NCBI GenBank assembly: GCA_002391235.1 | Contig: DGRX01000025.1 | Location: 1 to 64,000 of the forward strand | DNA from: Treponema sp. UBA4377 | Lineage (GTDB): Bacteria; Spirochaetota; Spirochaetia; Treponematales; Treponemataceae | Length of the DNA stretch: 64,000 nt | Reading direction: 5' to 3' | Shown: positions 44,873-53,015 of the stretch, in pieces | Position numbering within the stretch: the stretch's first letter is position 1 | Layout: every line of letters begins with the position of its first letter | Notes under the pieces: model-generated | What the model was told of the DNA's origin: nothing | Seen by the model: the letters and a program-made list of their open reading frames with translations, nothing else | Databases searched by the model: none | Made by a program: the position numbers and the translations under genes

Positions 44873-45799
44873 ATGAACATGGAATGCTTTATTTTGGGCT
44901 GCGGCGGAATGATGCCGCTTCCGTACAGGCACCTTACGTCGGCGCTTTTAAGGCGCGACGGAGACCTCTTTTTGTTTGACGGAGGCGAGGGAACCCAAGT
45001 GTCGCTGCGCCGCCTTAACCTTAAGTGGAAAAAAATCAACGCGATTTTTGTAAGCCACACGCACGCCGACCATGTCACCGGCCTTCCGGGAATCATGATG
45101 CTTAGCGCGCAGGTTGAACGGAGCGAGCCCCTTTACATTTACGGCCCGCCAAAAATCGCCGAGTACATCGAGACAAGCCGAAAGGTTTTGGACATGTACA
45201 TAAACTATCCTGTCGTAGTGAAGGAAATCACGGCGCCTTGCGTCGTCCACAAGGAAAAGGACTTTCAAGTCAGGGCCTTTCCGCTTGACCACACAAAGGT
45301 TTGCGTAGGCTACACGCTGGAAGAATTTGACAGGCCGGGCCAGTTCAATCCAAAGGCCGCAATGGACCTTAAGGTTCCTTGCGGAGCCTTGTGGTCAAAG
45401 CTTCAAAGCGGCCATGAAGTCAGCGCAAGCGACGGAACGATTGTAAGACCAGAGCAAGTTCTTGGCCCGTCAAGAAAAGGCCGCAAGTTCAGCTACGTGA
45501 CCGACACCCTTTACCTTGATTCAATCGCCAAGGAAGTCAAAGGAAGCGATCTCCTTCTTTGCGAGGGAATGTTTGAGGACGCGCTCCTTGACCAAGCCAA
45601 GGAAAAAAAGCACATGACCGCAAAGCAGGCCGCCACAATCGCCCGCGACGCGCAAGTAAAGAAAATGGCTATGATTCACTACAGCCCGCGCTACACCGAC
45701 AAGGAGCTTTCCGTTTTGGAAAGCGAGGCGCGCGAAATTTTTCCGCAAGCGATTTTGGGCCGCGACCGAATGCGCTTTGAAATTCCCTACGAGGACTAG
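44873..45799 (+). CDS. rnz: Ribonuclease Z
   Basis: A 308-residue metallo-beta-lactamase-fold RNase Z that removes 3' trailers from tRNA precursors. Zinc motif SHTHADHVTG at residues ~61-70. Other family marks are 'RAFPLDHTKVCVGYTLEE', 'FSYVTDTLYLD' and the C-terminal 'KMAMIHYSPRY'. Length is typical of the short bacterial form. Both tRNAs in the window lack an encoded CCA, the kind of substrate RNase Z cleaves right after the discriminator. It begins three bases after the FemAB-like gene. Confidence 0.95.
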   Translation: MNMECFILGCGGMMPLPYRHLTSALLRRDGDLFLFDGGEGTQVSLRRLNLKWKKINAIFVSHTHADHVTGLPGIMMLSAQVERSEPLYIYGPPKIAEYIETSRKVLDMYINYPVVVKEITAPCVVHKEKDFQVRAFPLDHTKVCVGYTLEEFDRPGQFNPKAAMDLKVPCGALWSKLQSGHEVSASDGTIVRPEQVLGPSRKGRKFSYVTDTLYLDSIAKEVKGSDLLLCEGMFEDALLDQAKEKKHMTAKQAATIARDAQVKKMAMIHYSPRYTDKELSVLESEAREIFPQAILGRDRMRFEIPYED

Positions 45800-45810
45800 C
45801 GGAGCGTTTT

Positions 45811-48800
45811 ATGGTTCGCGCCGTTTCTTTTTCAAAAACATATTCAAAAAAATCTAAGGCGGCCTGCGCCGATGTCACGCTGACCGCCGAGCGCGGAAAG
45901 ATAACCGTCCTTCTTGGCCCAAACGGCGCCGGAAAAAGCACGCTCTTAAAGGCCTTTTGCGCCCAGCATTACGCGACAAGCGGCAAGGTTCTTGCGGAAC
46001 GGAGCGACGGCGCCATTTTTGACGCGGCCGAAAGCCCGGAAGAAGTCAAGGCCATGACAGGCTTTGTAAGCGAAGTTCCCGCGCTTTATGACGATTGGAC
46101 TGTCATCGAGTTTTTGGAAATGGCCGCCGCCCTGCGACTTGCGGAGGCTGATTGCAAGGCAAAAACTGCGGCCGCGCCACAAGCCCAAGACGCTTCGAAA
46201 AAAAAAGAGACTGATGGCAAAACAAAAACTGTGGCCGCCCCATGCGCTTTGGCCGCCAAAAAAGCCGCGCGCCTTTGCAAGCTGGACTCTGTCTTAAATC
46301 AAAAAATATCTTCGCTAAGCCACGGCTACAGGCAGCGCGTGAACTTCGCGCAGGCGCTCGTCTCAGACCCTCAAATTTTAATCCTTGACGAGCCTGCGAC
46401 CGGCCTTGACCCGGAACAGATTCGCGAAATGCGAAAGCTTGTCCAAGACCTAAAAAAGAGCCGCGCGGTGATTTTTTCCACCCACATAATCCAAGAGGCC
46501 GAGTCTCTTTCCGACACAATTTACATCATAAAAGACGGCCGCGTCGCGGCCAGCGGAAGCCCGTCCGAGCTTATGAAGAAAAGCGGCTCCAAGAATTTGG
46601 AAGACGCCTACTTGTTCTTTGTCTCCGACCCGCGCGGCTCAAGCAATTCTGGTCTTGCCGCCGTGCCTGGCGCTGAAACAGTCCGCAAGATCCAAAGCGC
46701 GGCCTCCGATTGCGGCATGTCAAACGATTCGGCCGCCTCGACCGATTCAAGCCTTGCGACCGATTCCCGCGCCTCAACCGTTTCCACGGCGGTAAACGCG
46801 CCTGCCTTTTTGGGCTTGGTGAAAAAAGAGCTTTTCTCATGCGCGATAAATCCATTCTATTGGATCGCAGCCCTTGTGTTCGCGCTATTTTCCGCGGCCG
46901 CCTTCTTTTTTGGAAGCCGCTTTTTTGTCCAAGGCCTTGGAAACTCTTCCTTGTCGCCGTTCTTTTTGGCGATGCCCTATGTCTTGTCGTTTTTGATTCC
47001 GGCCTTTTGTATGAACATAAAGGAGCGAGCCTTTGACCAAACGCTTCCTTTTGGCGAGTTCGCAAAGTTGGGCGCGCGGCTATGCGCGGCGCTTCTTTTA
47101 TTTTTGTTTTGCTTGCTTGGAACGATTTTAGTTCCGGTATGCGTGTCTTTTTTTGGAAGCGTTGACTTAGGCGCGGCCTTTACGGCTTATCTTGGCCTAT
47201 TGTTTTTTGCGATGGCGTCAACCGCTTTTTGTCTTTTTTTGTCTTGCCTTTTAAAAAGCCGCGCCGCGTATTTTTCCTTTGCGGTCTTTGCCTTGTCCGC
47301 GATAAATTTTTCGCACAATATTTTAAATTATGTCCAGCTTTCTGACGGTCTTAGCGCAGCGATCCGTTCGATAAGCTTTGCTTGGCGCTTTGACTCCGCC
47401 TCAAAAGGAATTCTAGACACAAGGGACTTTTCTTTTTTCGCGCTTTCCGCTCTTTTGTTTTTGACTCTAGGCGCCTGCGTCTTGGAACGAAGGAAGGGAA
47501 AAAGTTTTTTTCGCAAGGGCCGCGCGTTTAGGTCATGGACAATGGTTTTTGTTTTTGTCTTTTTGTTCCTGGATGCGGACAGGCTGTACGCGCGCTTGGA
47601 TTTTAGCGCGGGAAAAAATTACGCTCCGTCCGAGCGGACAATATCCTTGCTTTCGCAGGCGCAAGAAAAAGTCAGGATTTCTTATTACCGTTCCGCCGAA
47701 CTTTTAAGGCTTTATCCACAGGTTAGGGATGTTGGCGATTTTTTGCGCTCGCTTTCTTATTCTTGCAAGAAAGTGTCATATGCTGAATTTGAGGCAGGAA
47801 CTTCCGCCGCGCAAAAGATTTTGAATGAGCTTCCCGTTCAGCCATTTCAAATTCAAAAGCAAAAAAACAATTCGATGGAATACGTCAACGCTTATTCCGC
47901 GGTCATAATCGACTACATGGACAAAAGCCTTTGCTTGCCGGCTGCCTTTTCGACATTCGGCCTTGAATACGACTTGAATTTGCGCTTTGACTACTTGATA
48001 AAGCAAAAAAGCCGCCGCGCCTATCTTCTTTGCGGCAACGGCATGAGCCTAAAAAAAGACTACAAGAGCGCCATTGACTGGCTTAATTTGGAAGGCTTTG
48101 AGACAATTGAACTAGACGCAAGCGATTTGCCTTTTGCTGCATTGGACAAAACAATTCCTTTGGCGCTCTTTGGAACGAATGATTTGAGCCAGGAAGAAGC
48201 GGCGGCGATTTCTAGTTTTGCGAGCGGCGGAGGCCGCCTTCTTGCGATGGCAAGCCCTTATGCGGTCAATTTGAACGGAGACTGGTCATTGCGTAAAAAC
48301 AAGCTCGACTATGCGCTTCCGATTTTGGAGCGGGAGGGAATCGCTTTTAGCGAATCCTTGGCGGCCGATCTTTCTTGCGTCCGCGCGAACTTTTACTCTT
48401 CCGGCAATAACGACGATCAGGGCGGGCAGAATGCCAGGGAAAATAAGTCGGTCAACTATCCGCTGTGGATAAATCTTTTGCCGCAAGCAGGCGCTCCATA
48501 CGGCGCCAACGTTTTTTGGGCCAGCCCCCTTTCGTTGGACAAGGCAAAGGCCGAGCCTCTTTTGATTTCAAGCCCCGCCTCATGGCGCTTTTTGCCCGAC
48601 AAAAAAAATCCCGATTTGCTCTTTGACACAAATCCCTTCACCGTTCCAAAGACCGCGATCGCCGATCCCTTGGTTCAAAAAGAAGAAAGCGTTCTTGCCG
48701 CCCGGACTTTGGACAAAAAAATAATCGCAATCAGCGGAGACTTGTTCGCAAACGATTTGCTTTTGTCGCTTAGCGGCGGAGAGACCGGCGACTTTAGGAA

Positions 48801-49023
48801 CTTTAATTATTTGACGACAAGCCTTTTGGAATTGTCGGGCGAAAGCGACATGGCCGCGCTAAAGAACAAGGGAGCCTCGGACTTTTCTTTGTGGAAGATT
48901 AGCGAAAGCCGCGAATGGCAGTCGGCTAAAAATCTTTCGCTTTTGTTGAACTTTGCCGCGCTTCCGTTGGCTCTTTTTCTTTTAATGGCGGCTTTTTTTT
49001 CAAGGAGAAAGGTTTTTAAATGA
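45811..49023 (+). CDS. Fused ABC ATPase / permease / GldG-like transporter
   Basis: A 1,070-residue fusion. Residues ~1-245 are an ABC ATPase: Walker A G36-PNGAGKST, signature LSHGYRQR (~169), Walker B LILDEPATGLDP (~190-202) and H-loop STHI. Residues ~330-580 are an ABC-2 permease with about six membrane segments. Residues ~600-1040 resemble the GldG/PF09822 extracytoplasmic domain (YAPSERTISLLSQAQ), followed by a last membrane helix. These are usually two or three genes (GldA, GldF, GldG). Two low-complexity inserts interrupt it: ~112-148, related to the MurC insert, and ~270-325. It overlaps a DUF4340 gene by four bases. The substrate is unknown; Gld-like sets are tied to gliding or envelope export. 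Confidence 0.85.
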   Translation: MVRAVSFSKTYSKKSKAACADVTLTAERGKITVLLGPNGAGKSTLLKAFCAQHYATSGKVLAERSDGAIFDAAESPEEVKAMTGFVSEVPALYDDWTVIEFLEMAAALRLAEADCKAKTAAAPQAQDASKKKETDGKTKTVAAPCALAAKKAARLCKLDSVLNQKISSLSHGYRQRVNFAQALVSDPQILILDEPATGLDPEQIREMRKLVQDLKKSRAVIFSTHIIQEAESLSDTIYIIKDGRVAASGSPSELMKKSGSKNLEDAYLFFVSDPRGSSNSGLAAVPGAETVRKIQSAASDCGMSNDSAASTDSSLATDSRASTVSTAVNAPAFLGLVKKELFSCAINPFYWIAALVFALFSAAAFFFGSRFFVQGLGNSSLSPFFLAMPYVLSFLIPAFCMNIKERAFDQTLPFGEFAKLGARLCAALLLFLFCLLGTILVPVCVSFFGSVDLGAAFTAYLGLLFFAMASTAFCLFLSCLLKSRAAYFSFAVFALSAINFSHNILNYVQLSDGLSAAIRSISFAWRFDSASKGILDTRDFSFFALSALLFLTLGACVLERRKGKSFFRKGRAFRSWTMVFVFVFLFLDADRLYARLDFSAGKNYAPSERTISLLSQAQEKVRISYYRSAELLRLYPQVRDVGDFLRSLSYSCKKVSYAEFEAGTSAAQKILNELPVQPFQIQKQKNNSMEYVNAYSAVIIDYMDKSLCLPAAFSTFGLEYDLNLRFDYLIKQKSRRAYLLCGNGMSLKKDYKSAIDWLNLEGFETIELDASDLPFAALDKTIPLALFGTNDLSQEEAAAISSFASGGGRLLAMASPYAVNLNGDWSLRKNKLDYALPILEREGIAFSESLAADLSCVRANFYSSGNNDDQGGQNARENKSVNYPLWINLLPQAGAPYGANVFWASPLSLDKAKAEPLLISSPASWRFLPDKKNPDLLFDTNPFTVPKTAIADPLVQKEESVLAARTLDKKIIAISGDLFANDLLLSLSGGETGDFRNFNYLTTSLLELSGESDMAALKNKGASDFSLWKISESREWQSAKNLSLLLNFAALPLALFLLMAAFFSRRKVFK

Positions 49024-49871
49024 AAGCAAAAGTTTTTTCGCAAATAAAAAAATTCCGCCTTCAAATTTTATTGGCCCTTTTGGCGGCGCTTTATTTTCTT
49101 TCCGCTCCAAAAAGCGAAAAGTCTTTTACTACCGCTCTTTTAAATCCCAAGCATAAGGTTCAAAAAATCGTCCTTGGAAATCTTGATCAAGGACAGCTTG
49201 TCATTCAAAAAACCGGTTCTTTTTGGCTGGGGCAAAAAAATGTCGCTGACGGCAAAGACCTTTTCTTTATTTGCGATCCGGCTTTGGCCGAAAATTTTTT
49301 GTCAGTCTTAAAAAGGATTTCGACAGTTTACGAAGTCTCGAACACAATAAATTTAAAGGCTTACGGTTTGGAAAAGGGCGGCGCTTTTTATCTTGAGCTT
49401 TTTGACGGCGAAAAATCTGTCTTGAATATAATTTTCGGAAGCGTGGATTCCGCCCACAGGCTTTTCTTTTTTGTTCCTGAAAGGCAAAAAATATTTTCGA
49501 TTGATTCAGAAGCCTTGGCGCCTTGCTTAAGCGCAAGCGAAAATCTTTGGGCAAGCCCGGAAATTTTCCCCAAGGAAATTGTCGGGACTGACAAAAAATA
49601 CAGGCACGCAAAGCTTGCGTCTTTGCAAGGCCAGCCGCTTTTAGCGGACGACATTAATTGGCAGGACGCGCTTGCAAAAGATTATGACGCAGGCGATGGA
49701 AACGTTTACAAGGCCTTCTTTTTGCCCAAGACAGACGGCGACTATTATTGCCGTTTGCAAGTCCAGCCCAGCGCGCAAAGGCCGCAAGAAGAAAAGGTCG
49801 CGCTAAAAAAAATCAACGCCGTATTCAATGTCAGCGCCTGGACTTTTGAGCGCGTCATGGAACAGGAATAG
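49020..49871 (+). CDS. DUF4340 domain protein
   Basis: A 283-residue protein with one N-terminal membrane anchor (residues ~11-26) and a DUF4340-type extracytoplasmic domain (e.g. 'ENFLSVLKRISTVYEVSNTI', 'KAYGLEKGGAFYLELFDGEK', 'AHRLFFFVPERQKIFSIDSE'). DUF4340 proteins usually follow GldG-like genes, as here, overlapping it by four bases (ATGA). It is probably a periplasmic partner of the fused ABC transporter. No catalytic residue is known for the family. Confidence 0.85.
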   Translation: MKAKVFSQIKKFRLQILLALLAALYFLSAPKSEKSFTTALLNPKHKVQKIVLGNLDQGQLVIQKTGSFWLGQKNVADGKDLFFICDPALAENFLSVLKRISTVYEVSNTINLKAYGLEKGGAFYLELFDGEKSVLNIIFGSVDSAHRLFFFVPERQKIFSIDSEALAPCLSASENLWASPEIFPKEIVGTDKKYRHAKLASLQGQPLLADDINWQDALAKDYDAGDGNVYKAFFLPKTDGDYYCRLQVQPSAQRPQEEKVALKKINAVFNVSAWTFERVMEQE

Positions 49872-49887
49872 TTTCCCTATGCCAAAA

Positions 49888-50562
49888 TCATCTTCCCAGC
49901 AAAAAAAGCGCGGCCGCGTTATAGGCTAGGTGCGCGATGAAGGGCGGCCAAACGCTTTTTGACTTTACAAAAGACACTCTTAAAATTATTCCGCAGACTA
50001 AGGCGTTAAAAAGCGCGAGCGTTCCCTGGTACCTGTGCGAAAAGGCGAACAATAAAACCGCGGCCGCTTCCGCCATCCAAAAAAGAGCGGCATGATTTTT
50101 TGACCGAGCGATCGTTCCAAGCGCCTTTGGCAAATAAAGGCGGTAAAGGCATTCTTCGTAAAAGGCGCTTGCGCAAAGAATAAAAGCGCAGCAAAGGAAT
50201 TCAAAAAAGTTTGACGGAAGGATTACGTTCACCAAAGACTGGACATTCAGCGCGATTGCGGCCAGCTCAAAAAGAGCGGCGCAAATGGCTAGGCTTCCAA
50301 AGGTTAAAAAGAAATTTCCGCTAAAGGCCGCAAGCCTCCAAAGCCCCGCTTTTTGAACCTCATTTTGGCCTTGCGGGCCGCTTTTGTTTTGCAAGCGTTC
50401 CTGAAAGTATAAAAAAAGGGCCAAAAGCAGGTTTGGAAGCATAAAAAAGTTAAATTTTGAGAAGTCTATGGTCAAATCGCTTGAAAAACTGGCAAAAAGC
50501 GGGGGGATAACAAAAATCAACAATATTATGAAAAACTGTAGAAAAAATTTCAATTTTGTCAT
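49888..50562 (-). CDS. CPBP/CAAX-type intramembrane protease
   Basis: A 224-residue membrane protein with about six membrane segments and the three CPBP signatures: E136-E-x-x-x-R141, F-x-x-S-H176 and H211-x-x-x-N215. The family includes Rce1-type prenyl proteases and bacterial immunity or regulatory proteases. It is a single gene, convergent with the DUF4340 gene and divergent from the PilZ gene. Promoter on this strand: TTGTAT (50597-50602), 17 bp, TATACT (50574-50579), which gives a leader of only ~4 bases. The substrate is unknown. Confidence 0.88.
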   Translation of the reverse strand: MTKLKFFLQFFIILLIFVIPPLFASFSSDLTIDFSKFNFFMLPNLLLALFLYFQERLQNKSGPQGQNEVQKAGLWRLAAFSGNFFLTFGSLAICAALFELAAIALNVQSLVNVILPSNFFEFLCCAFILCASAFYEECLYRLYLPKALGTIARSKNHAALFWMAEAAAVLLFAFSHRYQGTLALFNALVCGIILRVSFVKSKSVWPPFIAHLAYNAAALFLLGR

Positions 50563-50573
50563 ATAATATAAGT

Positions 50574-50602
50574 AGTATAATTTGTTTTATTGATTTATAC
50601 AA
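50574..50602 (-). promoter_or_regulatory. Promoter of the CPBP protease gene
   Basis: Minus strand TTGTAT, 17 bp, TATACT, ending eleven bases before the ATG. A plus-strand TATAAT (50576-50581) for the PilZ gene overlaps its -10 box, but no good plus-strand -35 at normal spacing was found. Confidence 0.5.
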
Positions 50603-50616
50603 GTTAGAGGATTTTT

Positions 50617-51837
50617 GTGTCTATAATTATTGTCGCTTTAGGCGTTTTGGTTTTGCTCTTGGCCATTTGGCTGTTAAAGACCTTTTCGACAAAAATAAAT
50701 TTTTTTGCCGCCGGCCTTGATCAAAAATTTTCTTTGGGCGAAATCTCGATTTTGTGGAAGCTCGCTAAAATCGTTGAGCTTGAAGAGCCCGAATCCCTTT
50801 TTGTCTCCACGCACGCCCTTACGCGCTGCATTACAAATTTAATCGAAACGTCAAAGCGCGAGGGAACGGAAAACGCTCTTGAGACGCAAAACTTTTTGGC
50901 AAAGCTTTACAAGTTTAGGACCAAGATTGAGCTGGCCTCGGAAAACAAGCGCGGGCTTGAGTCCAGCAAGGCGCTTTCAAACGGCCAAAAGCTGCGCCTT
51001 ATTTTAAAGGGAAGCGGAGTTTTCGCCTCGCGCATTTTGAACAATTCCCGCGACTTGATCATCACGATTCCGATTCAAGACGGCAGGATTAAGATTCCGC
51101 CGGAGGATTGGAAGGACAAGGAAATAAGCGTTTACCTTTGGAGAAAGGGCGACGCGGGCTACGTCTTTGACACAAAGGTTTTGGCTTCGGGAATTTTCTT
51201 GGGCCAAAACGTTTTGTATCTCGCGCACTCAAACAACCTTTTCCGCGCTCAAAAGAGAAAGTCCATCCGCACCCAATGCCACATCCCGGCGCATCTTTAC
51301 ATCATTAAGGAAGCGGTCACGGAGTTCGCCCAAGTTGAGACGGCTCCTGGCTTTAAGTGTTTTTTGGAAGACATCAGCTCTGACGGAGCCTTGATTCGCG
51401 TCGGAGGGAAGGGCGTCAACAACATTCAAGTAAAGCTTCAGTTTGAAATCGACGACACTCTCATCCTGATGTACTGCTTGGTTCGCTCCGTTGAATACAA
51501 CGCCGCCAACAACCAAAGCCGCTTGCATTTGGAATGCCTTCATATCGAGCCGGCCATGCGCAACGCGATTTTGTCGTTTGTTTACAAAGTTTTGCCGGAA
51601 GACCAAAAGAACGCCGAAGTCGCTTTGACGCAGCTTGAGGATGAACAAAAGGCCGAAGACAAAAAGGCCGCCGAAGAAGCCGGAACAAACGCGCCGGAAG
51701 AATCCTCGAATCCTGTTACCGAAAGCCCGGAAAATAGTTATACTATAGAGATACCAACTGCGATTGATCCTGAATTTTTGAACAAGGACTCGCTTTCTTC
51801 TTCGGACAGCCCTGCTGGCGAAAATGGAGGTTTATGA
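50617..51837 (+). CDS. Membrane-anchored PilZ domain protein
   Basis: A 406-residue protein with an N-terminal membrane helix (residues ~2-22), a middle helical region, and a PilZ-like domain from ~205 to ~320. The RxxxR motif region is RAQKRKSIRTQ and the D-x-S-x-x-G motif is EDISSDGALIRVGG, so it probably binds cyclic di-GMP. The last ~75 residues are acidic, Pro/Ser-rich and disordered. In Treponema, PilZ proteins modulate motility and virulence. GTG start with GTTAGAGG upstream. It overlaps the next gene by four bases. Confidence 0.87.
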   Translation: MSIIIVALGVLVLLLAIWLLKTFSTKINFFAAGLDQKFSLGEISILWKLAKIVELEEPESLFVSTHALTRCITNLIETSKREGTENALETQNFLAKLYKFRTKIELASENKRGLESSKALSNGQKLRLILKGSGVFASRILNNSRDLIITIPIQDGRIKIPPEDWKDKEISVYLWRKGDAGYVFDTKVLASGIFLGQNVLYLAHSNNLFRAQKRKSIRTQCHIPAHLYIIKEAVTEFAQVETAPGFKCFLEDISSDGALIRVGGKGVNNIQVKLQFEIDDTLILMYCLVRSVEYNAANNQSRLHLECLHIEPAMRNAILSFVYKVLPEDQKNAEVALTQLEDEQKAEDKKAAEEAGTNAPEESSNPVTESPENSYTIEIPTAIDPEFLNKDSLSSSDSPAGENGGL

Positions 51838-53015
51838 GAATGATTAGAAGCGTTAAAAGGACTATAGCTTTATGCGCGCTTTCATTTGCGGCGGCTTTTT
51901 CTTTCGCTCAAAACAGCGCCCCCGCAAAAGAGGAGATAAAATTCGCAAAGGGAAACATTAACGATAAGATCGCGGCCGTAAAAAGCTCCGGCGATTCGTC
52001 TTTGGCAAAAAAGGCCGTTGACTTTGTAGTCGAGAACGCCTTGCTTTTAAAGGGAGACCGCGATTTGGCCGGCCTTGCTGTGGCTGGAATTCTTTCCTAT
52101 CCGATTGAGGAAAGCAAAAAAAATCCCCACGCGGTTTTGCAAGACTTTTCGGACGTGTTTTACGGAGTTGACGACGTCAACGTAAGGGTCAGCGTTTTGG
52201 AAAAAATCGCGGCGATCTACGCCCAAAAAGAGGACACTGATTGGACCGCCTTTGTCAACGGCTACTTGTCGCAAAAAGTCGCGGCGGGCGGAACGGCTGA
52301 CGAAACAGTAAAAAAATCAATATCAACGCTTGGCGTCGTCGGAAACGGCTCGTCTTTTGGCATATTGTATTCAATTTTGCGCCAGCCGATTTGGTCTGAG
52401 CTTGACGCGGAGGTTTCCGCCGCTCTTGCGAAAATCGCCGACAAGTCCCTAAACGAAATATTTGACGCGATTGACAAAGCTGAGTTAGTTGAACTTAAAC
52501 AACTAACTAAAATTTTCATAAAAAATGACGCGATTTCGCCCGCTTTAAGGGCGGAAATTGCTGAAAAAACGTTAAACAGGGCTATGATATTAGAGGGCGC
52601 TTCTTCGCATTCGCAGGACTTGGCTTTGTTCCAATTGGAAATGGCCCAGGTTTTGGCGGACAACAAGTGGACCCGCGCCGGCGACTTGGCAAAGAACTAT
52701 TTTAACGTAGCCAAGCTTGCTTATAACGGAAAATACCTTAACGCTCAGCAGTGGACAAAGGCCATCTCTTGCGTTGAAGCTTTGGCTTCGCGCGCGGCTG
52801 TCCTGCCGTTCACTGAATACTTGGACCAAATGAACAAGGCGCAGGAGGCGGGGAACTCTCCCGACAAGACAGTGGTTCTTGCCATCATAAATGCGTTGGC
52901 CGAACTTGGCGACAAATCCTCGTTTGACTCATTGCTCTATGTAACGTATGTAAAAGATTATCCAGAGGAGGTTGCCGCCGCGGCTCGTAACGCGCTTACG
53001 AGACTAAAATGGTAG
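51834..53015 (+). CDS. Exported HEAT-like repeat protein
   Basis: A 393-residue protein with a signal peptide (IALCALSFAAAFSFAQ) and an all-helical body. Its repeated ~35-residue helical pairs look like HEAT or Armadillo repeats, for example 'NVRVSVLEKIAAIYAQ', 'SILRQPIWSELDAEVSAALA' and, at the end, 'DYPEEVAAAARNALTRL'. No enzyme motif is seen. It is probably a periplasmic scaffold; the partner is unknown. The ATG overlaps the PilZ gene stop (GGAGG upstream), and the ComEC-like gene overlaps its 3' end by seven bases. Confidence 0.75.
   Translation: MRMIRSVKRTIALCALSFAAAFSFAQNSAPAKEEIKFAKGNINDKIAAVKSSGDSSLAKKAVDFVVENALLLKGDRDLAGLAVAGILSYPIEESKKNPHAVLQDFSDVFYGVDDVNVRVSVLEKIAAIYAQKEDTDWTAFVNGYLSQKVAAGGTADETVKKSISTLGVVGNGSSFGILYSILRQPIWSELDAEVSAALAKIADKSLNEIFDAIDKAELVELKQLTKIFIKNDAISPALRAEIAEKTLNRAMILEGASSHSQDLALFQLEMAQVLADNKWTRAGDLAKNYFNVAKLAYNGKYLNAQQWTKAISCVEALASRAAVLPFTEYLDQMNKAQEAGNSPDKTVVLAIINALAELGDKSSFDSLLYVTYVKDYPEEVAAAARNALTRLKW

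Noticed and set aside
50556..50581. Plus-strand promoter TTGTCA...TATAAT for the PilZ gene
   Set aside because: Spacing is 14 bp, too short for confidence, and alternatives have poor -35 boxes.
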